From the NCBI RefSeq assembly GCF_003574445.1, contig NZ_KZ984559.1:222311-286310 (forward strand): DNA of 64,000 nt. Direction: 5' to 3'. Numbering within the stretch: position 1 is the stretch's first letter; each line of letters starts with the position of its first letter. A model generated the notes under the pieces. The model was not told the origin of the DNA. It searched no databases and saw only the letters and a list, made by a program, of their open reading frames with translations. The translations under genes were made by a program, and so were the position numbers. Positions 23,799 through 32,239 of the stretch are shown piece by piece. This DNA is from Streptomyces sp. YIM 130001 (GTDB lineage Bacteria > Actinomycetota > Actinomycetes > Streptomycetales > Streptomycetaceae).

Positions 23799-26512
23799 TC
23801 ATCCGGTCCCCAGTGGGTGACCGTGCCGTCCTTCTGCGTGAAACGGCCGCAGTACAGGACCAGTTTCTGCTTCTCGTCGGTGTGATGCAGTATCACCAGG
23901 GCTTTGTCGCGCGGCGGCCTGGAGCCGTTGTGGGCAGGGATGTCGATCGCCCCGCTGGCGCCCTCGAAGTGCACCCCGTTGTCCAGCTTCGACTTCACCG
24001 CCTGGGCATCGGCCTCGCGCGTACTGGAGTACGCACCGTCCGCCGCGTAGGAGAGCACCGTAAGTGCGTCGTAGGCCAGCGCCACGTGCCCGTCGTCGAC
24101 CCACGGATCGCGGGAGGTGTACTCCCTGATGTAATCGGCGACCAGCTCTTTCGCCTGGTAGTTCTCGTCCGGATGCCCGTCGGGCAGCACGTGCACGGTG
24201 TGATAGAGCCGCAGCCAGGACTGTGGGAACTGCCCGCCCAGTGCGGCGTTGGTCAACTCGTTGCCGCCGATCACGGTCAGCGGCCGGCCGGCGCACCCCG
24301 AGGCCGGCCCGTACTCGTTGACGAACGCGGTGAACTGCGGCACCCGCGACGCCCAGTAGACGACCGTGCGGGGCTCCAGGCGCAGGGCATCGCAGACCCG
24401 CAGTGCGGTGTCGCGGGCCGAGACCTGGGCACCGTGACGGCCGGGAAAGGACACCGTCCGGGCCCTGCCCGGCCCGAAGTTGCGTACGAACTTCTCGGCC
24501 AGCTCGTTGGTGTACAGATCACCCGGGTCCTTGACGACCACCGCCTGGGTGGCCGTGTCACAGTTCCCGCCGCCGGTGGAGACGATGCGCCCCTGGTCGG
24601 CGAACCGGGCGGCGATCTCCGTCTCACGGTCGTTGTCGGGCGACATCGGACGGTAGTAGTCGCCGGCCTGTTGCATCGCGACCGCGGTCGCCGTCGTGCC
24701 GATGATCGGGATGCGGTGCTCGGTGAGCACCTGGGCCGCCTTCTTGGTCACCGCCCGGCTCTCCCGGAAGCCGATCACGCCGACAACGGTGCGGCTGTTC
24801 TGCAGGTCCTCGGCACGCTGAGCCTCCTCGGCAACCTTCCCCGCCTCCTGGACGACGTTCCGGAACTTCCGTCCGGCATCGCGCACATCGACGTACAGCC
24901 GCACGCGATAGCCCGATTCCTCGGCGGCCAGCGCGTTCAGCCGCCGCTGCGCCAGCCAGATACCACGCAACTCCGGAATCGTCCCGTTCATGACAATCTC
25001 GTCGGGGTCATTGTCGATCCCCGAACCGAAGTAGACGACCTTGCGCACGGGCTTGCCGAATTCCGACTCCGCCCTGAGCGCCTGCCGGTTCAGCTTCCCG
25101 ATCGCCTGGACAACCGCGGCGTACTGCTTACGCGGGCTGCCACCATCCGCGCCGGCACTCTCACCCATGACGGCGGGTCGGGACTGGCCCGCGACCGCGC
25201 TCCCGTCGAGGCAACCGGGCTCGGACGGAAAGATCTGCGGCCACAGCCACGGACCGATCAAGGACATCGCGGCCGTCAGTGCCACGACTTCCATCGCCGC
25301 TTCGGTGCGAGCGGACGCCCAGTTCAGCGGCCACGTGGGCTGGACAGGCGTCTGGTAGATCCCGTCCGTCGCGAAGAAGCTCTGCTGATCCGGCATCCGC
25401 ACCAGCAGAGGTGCCGGTGCGGTAGAGCCGACGGGCACCGGCTCGAGCCGCTTCGCCCCCTCGGCCAGGTTCCGGCAGAGCTTCCAGTCGGGCTGCGCGT
25501 AGTCGGCCGCCCTGCCGGCTCCGGCCAACAGGAGCGAGGCGCTGCCGGGCGCGCCGAGGCTGCTGCGGTACACGGCAAGCAGCCGGCGGACCGCCACCGC
25601 CTCGGGCGCATCGCCCGGGGGCAGGCCGAGCAGGATGACGCGGCGAGTACGCCGGCGTCGGCGCCACGGGAGGAACCTGCCCGGGCGCGCACGGTGCAGA
25701 TCGGCCAGCAGCGCCCGGAACATCAGCTCCTCCAGGCTCCTGAGCGCCTCCGCCGCGTCGGCGCCCCTCAGCCGTTCTGCCTCCCGGCGCAGTAGTTCGA
25801 CGGCCTTGTCGAAGACGCTCCCCGAGTGCCCGGTGGGGCGCCACCGGGCATACCAGGCGTGCCGGGAGCGCAGCAGCCGCCGGGACCACCAGCGAGACCA
25901 GCACCACCGCGGGAGCGTCCGCAGCACCGGCTCCGCCAGCAGCGTCCGCAGCACCCCGACGAGACTGTCTGCGGGCCCGTCCTGCTCCCGGCCCACCCAC
26001 TTCTCCATCGTGTGCAGCACCCCGGCCTCGGCACGCCGGGCGTAGCAGTGGTCGCGCAGCGCCCTGCCCTCGAACCGCACACCCGGCGGGGGCGCCATGG
26101 CCCAGGCGGCCATGTACTCGACCAGTTCCAGATTGCGTACACGCAGGCTGTCGCCACCGGCCGGCGCGCCTTTGCGCAACTCGGCACCCAGCCGGGAGGT
26201 GATGAATTCGTCGAGGAGTTGGCATCCGGCATCGCCCTGCCCCTGAGCCGGTACGGGTACCCCAGGCCACCCCTCCGCGTAGCTCACCCGCCTGTCCGCA
26301 TCGCTGCCCAGCATCGCCCGCAGCCCGTCCAGCACACGCACGGCCCGACACGACACCTCACCCGGCGGCCCGTCCGTCTCCAGCAGTACCCCGGGACAGA
26401 CCTCCTCCCGCAGCGACTGCGACCGGAGCGGCAGCACGGCCGCGGCGAAACTTCGCAGAAAGTCGTCGGAGGCGGCACCGAGCGGAAACGGCTTCGGGAA
26501 GTCAACTCCCAT
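23768..26512 (-). CDS. Membrane-spanning fusion: N-terminal cytoplasmic module plus type-1 periplasmic-binding domain
   Basis: About 914 residues. Residues 1-400 are soluble and rich in Arg and Leu. They contain a basic stretch followed by a strand-loop (RRVILLGLPPGDAPE, about 292-306) that resembles the Walker-B region of STAND-like ATPase modules, but no Walker A is visible. A hydrophobic segment at about 402-430 (EVVALTAAMSLIGPWLWPQI) is the only membrane span. Residues about 490-885 form a type-1 periplasmic-binding fold like branched-chain amino acid receptors (VGVIGFRESRAVTKKAAQVL, IPIIGTTATAVAMQQ). There is no signal peptide. I chose the ATG at 26512, with GGGG upstream; a GTG at 26521 is possible. 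Probably a transmembrane receptor; ligand and output are unknown. Confidence 0.75.
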   Translation of the reverse strand: MGVDFPKPFPLGAASDDFLRSFAAAVLPLRSQSLREEVCPGVLLETDGPPGEVSCRAVRVLDGLRAMLGSDADRRVSYAEGWPGVPVPAQGQGDAGCQLLDEFITSRLGAELRKGAPAGGDSLRVRNLELVEYMAAWAMAPPPGVRFEGRALRDHCYARRAEAGVLHTMEKWVGREQDGPADSLVGVLRTLLAEPVLRTLPRWCWSRWWSRRLLRSRHAWYARWRPTGHSGSVFDKAVELLRREAERLRGADAAEALRSLEELMFRALLADLHRARPGRFLPWRRRRRTRRVILLGLPPGDAPEAVAVRRLLAVYRSSLGAPGSASLLLAGAGRAADYAQPDWKLCRNLAEGAKRLEPVPVGSTAPAPLLVRMPDQQSFFATDGIYQTPVQPTWPLNWASARTEAAMEVVALTAAMSLIGPWLWPQIFPSEPGCLDGSAVAGQSRPAVMGESAGADGGSPRKQYAAVVQAIGKLNRQALRAESEFGKPVRKVVYFGSGIDNDPDEIVMNGTIPELRGIWLAQRRLNALAAEESGYRVRLYVDVRDAGRKFRNVVQEAGKVAEEAQRAEDLQNSRTVVGVIGFRESRAVTKKAAQVLTEHRIPIIGTTATAVAMQQAGDYYRPMSPDNDRETEIAARFADQGRIVSTGGGNCDTATQAVVVKDPGDLYTNELAEKFVRNFGPGRARTVSFPGRHGAQVSARDTALRVCDALRLEPRTVVYWASRVPQFTAFVNEYGPASGCAGRPLTVIGGNELTNAALGGQFPQSWLRLYHTVHVLPDGHPDENYQAKELVADYIREYTSRDPWVDDGHVALAYDALTVLSYAADGAYSSTREADAQAVKSKLDNGVHFEGASGAIDIPAHNGSRPPRDKALVILHHTDEKQKLVLYCGRFTQKDGTVTHWGPDDQYRCPQDED

Positions 26513-26521
26513 GCGAATCAC

Positions 26522-26950
26522 CCCAGTTAGGTCATTTTCAAGCTAGAGGCTTGTAGGACGATCCGGCAATACTCCGTACCAACGATGTGCGGCGCGGACG
26601 CGTCGGCGCGGGTCGCCGAGCAGACTTCGGGGTGACCTGGTGATGGCATTCCTGGCGCCGGCAGGTGCCGCACAGCGGCACCTGGGCCCCCGAGCCCCCG
26701 AGGGGAGCACAGAGCACTGCTCGATGCGACGGTCGGTCACGACACCTCGACGCCCAGCCACTGGGGCCCGCCCACGCAACTGGGTCCAAACTGACGGATG
26801 TCATTGACAGTTGGGGGTGGTCCCTCACAACTGGAAGACCTGCATGCCGACCGAACGCGATCAGCGCCTCAACGCCCTCGCCCTCGCCCTCGCCCTCGCC
26901 CACAGGACTGACGCCGCCCGACTCGCGCCGCCAGCACCTGTCTTGGGTCG
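26522..26950. other. Intergenic stretch with a hexamer repeat
   Basis: About 430 bp between two minus-strand genes; it must contain the promoter of the large fusion gene. Four tandem copies of GCCCTC lie at 26874-26897. A loose inverted repeat CAGTTG...CAACTG spans 26808-26833 with a 14-nt loop. No gene is recognised. Confidence 0.55.
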
Positions 26951-27580
26951 TCAGGTCCGGATCGGCGGCGCACTCATCGCTGCCGTCAGGAACGTGATCG
27001 CCCATCGCCGGGACGCCTCGCCCGCTACCGAGGACACGCAGCCGGGAGAGGGCAGCTGGTAGGCCTGGAGACGGTCGACAGCCGTCACGGCAAGGATCCC
27101 CCGCATCCGGAACCACAGCTCCTCCGGGGAGAGTCCTGGCAGGACGCGCGCAAAGGCCGCGAAGTACCGCTCACGGACCGAGTCCTCTTCCGCGCCCGTC
27201 CAGCTGCGTGCTTCCTCGGCCGGGTCGCTGAGGATCGTCACGATCAGCCGGGACGTGCGGGCGCCGCCCGCGTCGCCGGCCGGCATCTCGTCGAACAGCG
27301 GTCCCGCGAAAGCCTCCACCAGCTCGCCGACCGGCGGGTCGGGGGTCCGGGCGAGCAAGGCGTCGAGCCCGGCGCACTGAGCCGCATTGATGGGTTCGAT
27401 CACCCGGCGGGCGACCGCGGCCATCAGCTCCGCCTTCGAGCCGAAGTGGTAGCCGACGGCGGCCAGGTTCGCTCCGGCAAGTCTGGTGATCGCGCGGATC
27501 GAGGTGCCGCGGTATCCGTTCTCGGCGAAGAGGTGCTCGGCCGCGTCGAGGAGCTGGGTTCGGGTGTCGGAGGTTGCCAC
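26951..27580 (-). CDS. TetR/AcrR family transcriptional regulator
   Basis: A 209-residue TetR regulator. The DNA-binding domain is RTQLLDAAEHLFAENGYRGT followed by SIRAITRLAGANLAAVGYHF, a canonical TetR helix-turn-helix with GYHFGSKAEL. The C-terminal domain has the length of the group with an extra C-terminal helix. It is divergent from the frameshifted panE-like gene, and the 71-bp gap contains direct and inverted repeats, so it probably controls that gene and itself. If the target is non-functional the regulator may be losing its role. Confidence 0.9.
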   Translation of the reverse strand: MATSDTRTQLLDAAEHLFAENGYRGTSIRAITRLAGANLAAVGYHFGSKAELMAAVARRVIEPINAAQCAGLDALLARTPDPPVGELVEAFAGPLFDEMPAGDAGGARTSRLIVTILSDPAEEARSWTGAEEDSVRERYFAAFARVLPGLSPEELWFRMRGILAVTAVDRLQAYQLPSPGCVSSVAGEASRRWAITFLTAAMSAPPIRT

Positions 27581-27593
27581 ACGAGGGACTCTA

Positions 27594-27633
27594 CATACGC
27601 TTGAATGAAACGAACGTATGAATCAAACGAACG
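27594..27633. promoter_or_regulatory. Repeat cluster between TetR and panE-like genes
   Basis: GAATGAAACGAACG (27603-27616) and GAATCAAACGAACG (27620-27633) are direct repeats differing at one base, 17 bp apart. CATACG (27594-27599) and CGTATG (27615-27620) form an inverted repeat around the first copy. This region is AT-rich compared with the neighbourhood. It is a likely promoter/operator for the divergent pair. Confidence 0.6.
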
Positions 27634-27651
27634 ACTGAAAGAGGATTCGTT

Positions 27652-28520
27652 GTGAAGCTGCTCGTATACGGCGCCGGGGTCTGCGGCAGCGTGTTCGCCG
27701 CCCGCATGCATGAGGCCGGCCACGATGTCTCGCTTATCGCCCGGGGCAGGCGTCTGACGGCGCTGCGCGGGCAGGGAGTGCTGCTCGCGGAGTCGGGCGG
27801 CCCCGTCAGGAGGGTGCCGGTACCGGTGACAGAGCAGCCGGACGGCGGGTACGACCTGATCACCGTCTTCGTCCGCACCCACCAGGTGGACGCGGTGCTG
27901 GAATCACTCGCCGGTGTCCAGGGTGACGTGCTGTTCCTGCTCAACTGGGCAGCAGGCCCCGAGACACTGGGTGCGGCGCTCGGCCATGAGCGGGTGCTGC
28001 TCGGCTTCCCTCGACCGGCGGCACGATGGACGGCGACGTGGTCCGCTACCGCAAGACCAATTTCCTCACTCGCCGGGTCGCGATGCCGATCGGTGAACCC
28101 GACGGCCGTGCCACCCCGCGACTGGAACGGATCGTGGCGGCGTTCCGTACCGCCGGGATCAACGCCAGGGCCGAGCCGCAGATGGACGCCTGGCTCAGGA
28201 CGCACGCCGCGTTCGAGGTGCCGCTCGGTCAGGCGGTGCACGCGGCGGGCGGTCCGGTGGCGCTGAGCGACGATCCGGCCGCGGTTCGCGGCATGCTCCG
28301 CCTCATGCGCCGGAATCTCGCCGCGATGGAGACACCGCCGGTACCACGGGCGTTCGCCGCGTTGCGGGCTCTGCCGCAAAAGCTCCTTGTGGCCGTGCTC
28401 CGGCGCTTCCTGAAGAGCCCGACGGCCGTGGACAGCGGACTCAGCGACCGCTCGCCCTCCACGTCGGCCGAACTCGAGCGGCTGGCCGAACAGCTCAGTG
28501 CCCCTGCCGGAGCCCGCTGA
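27652..28520 (+). pseudogene. Frameshifted ketopantoate reductase-like (PanE/ApbA family) gene
   Basis: The first 120 codons from the GTG at 27652 (AGAGGA upstream) encode a Rossmann fold, KLLVYGAGVCGSVFAARM, and FVRTHQVDAVLESLAG. Sequence remains family-like up to VLLGFPR near 28010, then loses sense in that frame. The continuation MDGDVVRYRKTNFLTRR and the helical C-terminal domain (LERIVAAFRTAGINARAEPQ and onward to 28520) lie in the next frame. One missing base near 28008-28015, in TTCCCTCGACC, explains the break. Intact homologues reduce 2-oxo acids with NADPH, ketopantoate in the case of PanE. It is either a real recent mutation or a sequencing error. Paralogues of this kind are usually not the essential PanE. 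Confidence 0.8.
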
Positions 28521-29058
28521 GCGACCCAGGACGGCGAAAGCCTCACCCCGCACGGCACCGCCAGTCCCGCAGCCCCGCCTCCGCTTGCTCCAGGGACGGC
28601 TACCGCTGACCCCATGACCGTTTCGGTAGCAACCGGGCGTCCGACAAACGGAGTTGGCGTGGCGTTTCCCCCTTGGGGCCGCACCCGTCAGATGGTGCGG
28701 AGCTACAGGGCGGCGAACGTCGGTTGATGCAGCACCAGTTCGTTGGTTGGTGCAGCACCAGGTTTCAGACACTGCCCAGCTCAACGTTCAAGGGAGTTGA
28801 CTTCCTTGATGAGCGGCGACCGGGCAGCGAGTGGCGGGCAGGAACCCGACTGCCCGCGCGGCTCGGCACCGACTCCCTGTGCCTCGGCTGTCCGGCATGC
28901 CGTCGGCGATCTCCTGCGGAGGGTTCACATCCCGGCAGCCGCCCGCAGCCGAGGCAGTGCCCGAACCATGCGAGTCCGACATGGTATGGCCGACATACGC
29001 ACCTTCTGGGATGCTGAGCGACTCTCGTCATACAGGTCGTACAGAAGGATGCTGATCC
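28521..29058. other. Intergenic stretch with an imperfect 17-bp direct repeat
   Basis: About 540 bp after the broken panE-like gene. GGTTGATGCAGCACCAG (28722-28738) recurs with one change at 28745-28761, a 23-bp period that could be a pair of binding sites. No coding sequence with recognisable features is present; the last 60 bp hold the promoter and ribosome binding site of the methyltransferase gene. Confidence 0.5.
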
Positions 29059-29859
29059 ATGGCAACGGGGAAACCGACCACGTACCTCCTCGACAGCGGC
29101 ACCGATCTCGGCGCTGAGCAGCTCGATCACCTGTCGCTGCTGCTCGACGCCCATTCGTTCGAGAACCTCGATCCCCTCGTCCGCCCCGGTCATCACTGCC
29201 TCGAGATCGGCGCGGGTGGCGGCACCATCGCCCGCGGCCTGGTCGAGCGCGTCGGGCCGACGGGCAAGGTGATCGCGATCGACATCGAGACGGGGCGCGT
29301 CGCCGCGACGCCGGGTCTGGAGGTGCGAGAGCACGACATCACCACCGGGGCCCCCGACGGCGGCCCGTTCGACGTGATCCACGCTCGCCTCGTCCTCATG
29401 CATCTGCCGCAGCGCCGGGAGATCATCGCGAAACTGATGGACGCCCTCGTACCCGGCGGATGGCTGGTGATCGGCGAGTTCAAGGGCCCCCACCTGGAGG
29501 TGGTCTCCGCGCCGAACCCGGACGACGCCCGCGTCTTCCAACGCGTCGTGGAAACCGTCATCACACAGATCGGCATGCCCGGCGGCATCTCGTACACGTG
29601 GGCCACAGAAGTAGACGCGTGCATGATGCGAACCGGCCTGGTCAACGTCGAGAGTCGCCGCTACGCCCGCACCGTGACCGGCGGCAGTGCCGGATGTCTC
29701 CTGCTCCGCAACTACGTTCTTCAAGTCGCATCACACTTGGGGAAAACCGACCTCACGGAGGCCGAAGTGCACCGCTTCTTCGACCTGATGGGCAATCCCG
29801 AATTCCGGTGCTGGCTCTTCGAGTTGACCTACGTGCGCGCACAGCGAATCGACGGGTGA
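29059..29859 (+). CDS. Class I SAM-dependent methyltransferase
   Basis: A 266-residue methyltransferase. SAM-binding motif I is CLEIGAGGGTIARGL at about residue 48; the acidic end of strand 2 is VIAIDIETGR; motif post-I to III regions are FDVIHARLVLMHLP and LVPGGWLVIGEF. The C-terminal 80 residues are specific to a natural-product-type or small-molecule group. The ATG follows AAGGA at about 9 nt. It stands alone between two non-coding stretches. The substrate is unknown. Confidence 0.88.
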   Translation: MATGKPTTYLLDSGTDLGAEQLDHLSLLLDAHSFENLDPLVRPGHHCLEIGAGGGTIARGLVERVGPTGKVIAIDIETGRVAATPGLEVREHDITTGAPDGGPFDVIHARLVLMHLPQRREIIAKLMDALVPGGWLVIGEFKGPHLEVVSAPNPDDARVFQRVVETVITQIGMPGGISYTWATEVDACMMRTGLVNVESRRYARTVTGGSAGCLLLRNYVLQVASHLGKTDLTEAEVHRFFDLMGNPEFRCWLFELTYVRAQRIDG

Positions 29860-30281
29860 GCGCGTTCGCACCGACCGCGACGGCAGCTGAGCAGCAGCGT
29901 CGGGCGTCGTCCGACCAACAGGTCGCGCCGGTGACGGGCGGCGGCAACTTCCGTGCCGAACAGGCCGCCCTTGCCGGAGCTGCCCGATCGGGGCGCGCTC
30001 GCCTCGTTGGGCAGCGACGCCGCGTGCAGGGGCCGCCGTGCCGGACGAGTCGAGTCGACGCCGCTTTTCGTTCCACATCCGTCTCGCGTCGGGGTCCTCC
30101 CGCGGAGCAACGAGAAAGCCCAACTCCCGTTCACTGATGCCATGTCGGCCCTCCGGACCCCGCCGCGTCCGCCAGCCGGCCCGCTACCCGGGACCTCCGG
30201 TGAACACCAGGGCTCTGCACCGCGTACCAGACATCAAGACCGGTGACGCAGGCAACGCCACGCAGACCAAGGGAGATCGAC
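29860..30281. other. Intergenic stretch, nothing recognised
   Basis: About 420 bp between the methyltransferase and the Rieske protein gene. No open frame has a ribosome binding site together with a recognisable domain. It must contain the promoter of the Rieske gene, but no clear hexamers stand out. Confidence 0.45.
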
Positions 30282-30815
30282 ATGACCGACGTACCGACCG
30301 CACGGCGCTCCGCACCGCCTGAGTCGCCTCCGTCAGCCCCGGCGCCGGGTCGCCGGCCCACTCGGCGGGCGACGCTCGCCGCCGCGGGCGCCGTCGGTCT
30401 CACCGCGGCGGTCGCCGCCTGCGGGGGCAGCGAGGGCTCGGACCCTGGCGACAACGCTCCGGCGGAGCGAAAGCCGGATGCCGAGGGAGAGGAAGGCGGG
30501 AACTCCCCCGACGGCGGCGGTGAAAGCGGCGCAGTGCTGGCGCGGACAGCTGACATCCCGGAGGGAGGCGGGACGGTCTTCAAGGACGAAGGGGTGGTGG
30601 TCACCCAGCCGACTGCCGGGCAGTTCAGGGCCTTCTCGGCCAAGTGCACGCATCAGGGCTGTGCGGTGAAGGACGTGTCCGGCGGGGCCATCAACTGCCC
30701 TTGCCACAACAGCAGGTTCGACGTCTCCGACGGCGGTGTGCAGGGCGGTCCCGCGACCCGGCCGCTGCCCGCAGCCAAGATCTCCGTGTCCGGCGGCGCG
30801 ATCCGCCTCGCGTGA
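30282..30815 (+). CDS. Exported Rieske [2Fe-2S] protein with Tat-type signal
   Basis: A 177-residue protein. The signal region contains twin arginines (RRATLAAAG) and ends in AVAAC, a lipobox, so it is probably a Tat-exported lipoprotein folded with its cluster in the cytoplasm. A disordered Glu/Gly/Asp linker of about 50 residues follows. The C-terminal Rieske domain binds a [2Fe-2S] cluster through CTHQGC and CPCHNSRF (Cys-X-His and Cys-X2-His pattern). The ATG follows GGGAG at about 7 nt. Stand-alone exported Rieske lipoproteins are common in Streptomyces; the redox partner is unknown. Confidence 0.92.
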   Translation: MTDVPTARRSAPPESPPSAPAPGRRPTRRATLAAAGAVGLTAAVAACGGSEGSDPGDNAPAERKPDAEGEEGGNSPDGGGESGAVLARTADIPEGGGTVFKDEGVVVTQPTAGQFRAFSAKCTHQGCAVKDVSGGAINCPCHNSRFDVSDGGVQGGPATRPLPAAKISVSGGAIRLA

Positions 30816-30906
30816 GCGGCGGCGACGAGCCGGGGAAGCGCAGGGGCGGGAGGCGTCAGCGGGCAACGCGATCGGCCGGAAGCGGGAATCGTGAACAGGC
30901 ACCCGC

Positions 30907-31551
30907 TCAGGCTCGTCCGTGCTGCTGCTTCCATGCCCCGAGTACGTCGTCCGTGGAGGTCACCGTGGCGACCAGCGCCAGCGTGTGGCGCACCACCGCG
31001 GGCGTGTAGTCGGCGGGCACCCCCGCGATGGCGTCCTGGGGAACCACGGCGGTGTACCCCAGATTGACCGCGTCGAAGACGGCGTTGGGGATCGCCACAT
31101 TCGCCGATACGCCGGTGACGACCAGGGTGCGGCAGCCCAGATTGCGCAGCAGGGCGTCGACGTCGGTTCCGGCGATCGGGGACAGGCCGTGCAGCCGGCG
31201 TACGACGATGTCCGCGTCCGCGACCTGGACCGGGGCGGCGATCCGGACCGCGCGGGAGCCCGCGAGCTGCAGGACCGGTAGGCGTTCGGTGGCGCGGAAC
31301 AGCCTGGCGTTGCGGTTGGCGCCGCGTCCGTCCGGACGGCGCTCGGCCACCGCGTGCAGCACCTGCACGGAGGCGGCGTGGGCGGCGGACACCAGTCGGG
31401 CGATCCGGTCGAGTGCGCCCGACGACCGCGCCTGTTCGGCCAGTTCGGGCAGCGCGCTGTCGGTGCCGACCACACCCTCCTGGCACTCCACGGTGAGCAG
31501 CACGGTGGTGGCCGGGTCGAGCAGTTCCCTGAGCTTCTCGGTCGACGGCAT
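30907..31551 (-). CDS. Isochorismatase-fold protein lacking the catalytic Cys
   Basis: About 214 residues with the isochorismatase/nicotinamidase fold: LLTVECQEGVVG at the first strand and RTLVVTGVSANVAIPNAVFD at the nucleophile elbow. In active hydrolases the first motif carries a catalytic Asp and the second a catalytic Cys; here they are Glu and Ala. This matches a divergent actinobacterial subgroup that I recall, in which the Cys is replaced. It may catalyse another reaction or act as a binding protein. I chose the ATG at 31551, with GAGGA close by; a TTG at 31566 is possible. Confidence 0.82.
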   Translation of the reverse strand: MPSTEKLRELLDPATTVLLTVECQEGVVGTDSALPELAEQARSSGALDRIARLVSAAHAASVQVLHAVAERRPDGRGANRNARLFRATERLPVLQLAGSRAVRIAAPVQVADADIVVRRLHGLSPIAGTDVDALLRNLGCRTLVVTGVSANVAIPNAVFDAVNLGYTAVVPQDAIAGVPADYTPAVVRHTLALVATVTSTDDVLGAWKQQHGRA

Positions 31552-31746
31552 GCTTCCTCGCTTCAACGGCCTGAAGTTCCAAGGGGCTTGGCCCGTTGGT
31601 CATTTCGGTACGGCGGCGCCGAGTGCGGCGCGAGGGTAACGCCCATTGCGTCCGGAAGGAAGACGATCCATGCTGCACTGACGAATCATCAGAAACGGTC
31701 GGTGCGGCGCCCGCGCGGCGCCGGGACCGCCGGTGAGGAGGTCCGG

Positions 31747-32217
31747 ATGGCCGACACCGCCCAGCGCAGGGGCCGCAGAATCATGATGACCCCGCAGGAA
31801 CTGGACGCGTTCCTGTCCGAGCAACGCACCTGCCGGGTCGCGACGGTCTCCGCGGACGGCACGCCGCATGCCAGCACGCTCTGGTTCGTCTGGGACGGCG
31901 CCTCGCTGTGGCTGTACTCGATCACACGCAGCCGACGCTGGTCGGATCTCCGTCAGGACGGGCGGATCGCGGTCGTGGTGGACAGCGGGGAGGAGTACGG
32001 CGAGCTGCGCGGCGCGGAGCTGTCCGGCCGCGTGGAGTTCGTGGGCGAGTCACCCCGTACGGGCGAACCCTGCCCCGAACTCGTAGAGCCCGAGCGGCTG
32101 TTCACCCGCAAGAACTTCGGTCTCGAGACGATGCCGCACGACGGACGGCACGCCTGGGTCCGACTCACTCCGGACAAGGTGGCGTCCTGGGACTTCCGCA
32201 AACTGGCGGAGCTCTGA
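31747..32217 (+). CDS. PPOX-class flavin/F420-dependent oxidoreductase
   Basis: A 156-residue split-barrel protein of the pyridoxamine-5'-phosphate-oxidase (PPOX) superfamily. The motif TCRVATVSADGTPHASTLWF near residue 25 and the strand RIAVVVDSGEEYGELRGAEL are typical of small actinobacterial members that use FMN or coenzyme F420. The ATG follows GGAGG at about 6 nt spacing, a strong site. The substrate is unknown. Its end is 22 bp from the end of a convergent LysR gene. Confidence 0.85.
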   Translation: MADTAQRRGRRIMMTPQELDAFLSEQRTCRVATVSADGTPHASTLWFVWDGASLWLYSITRSRRWSDLRQDGRIAVVVDSGEEYGELRGAELSGRVEFVGESPRTGEPCPELVEPERLFTRKNFGLETMPHDGRHAWVRLTPDKVASWDFRKLAEL

Positions 32218-32239
32218 GGGGCCCCTTCTCCCCCGGCAC

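Noticed and set aside
26538..27116. Minus-strand frame with a Gly-Glu repeat from the GCCCTC hexamers
   Set aside because: It overlaps the TetR gene out of frame and has no other protein-like features.
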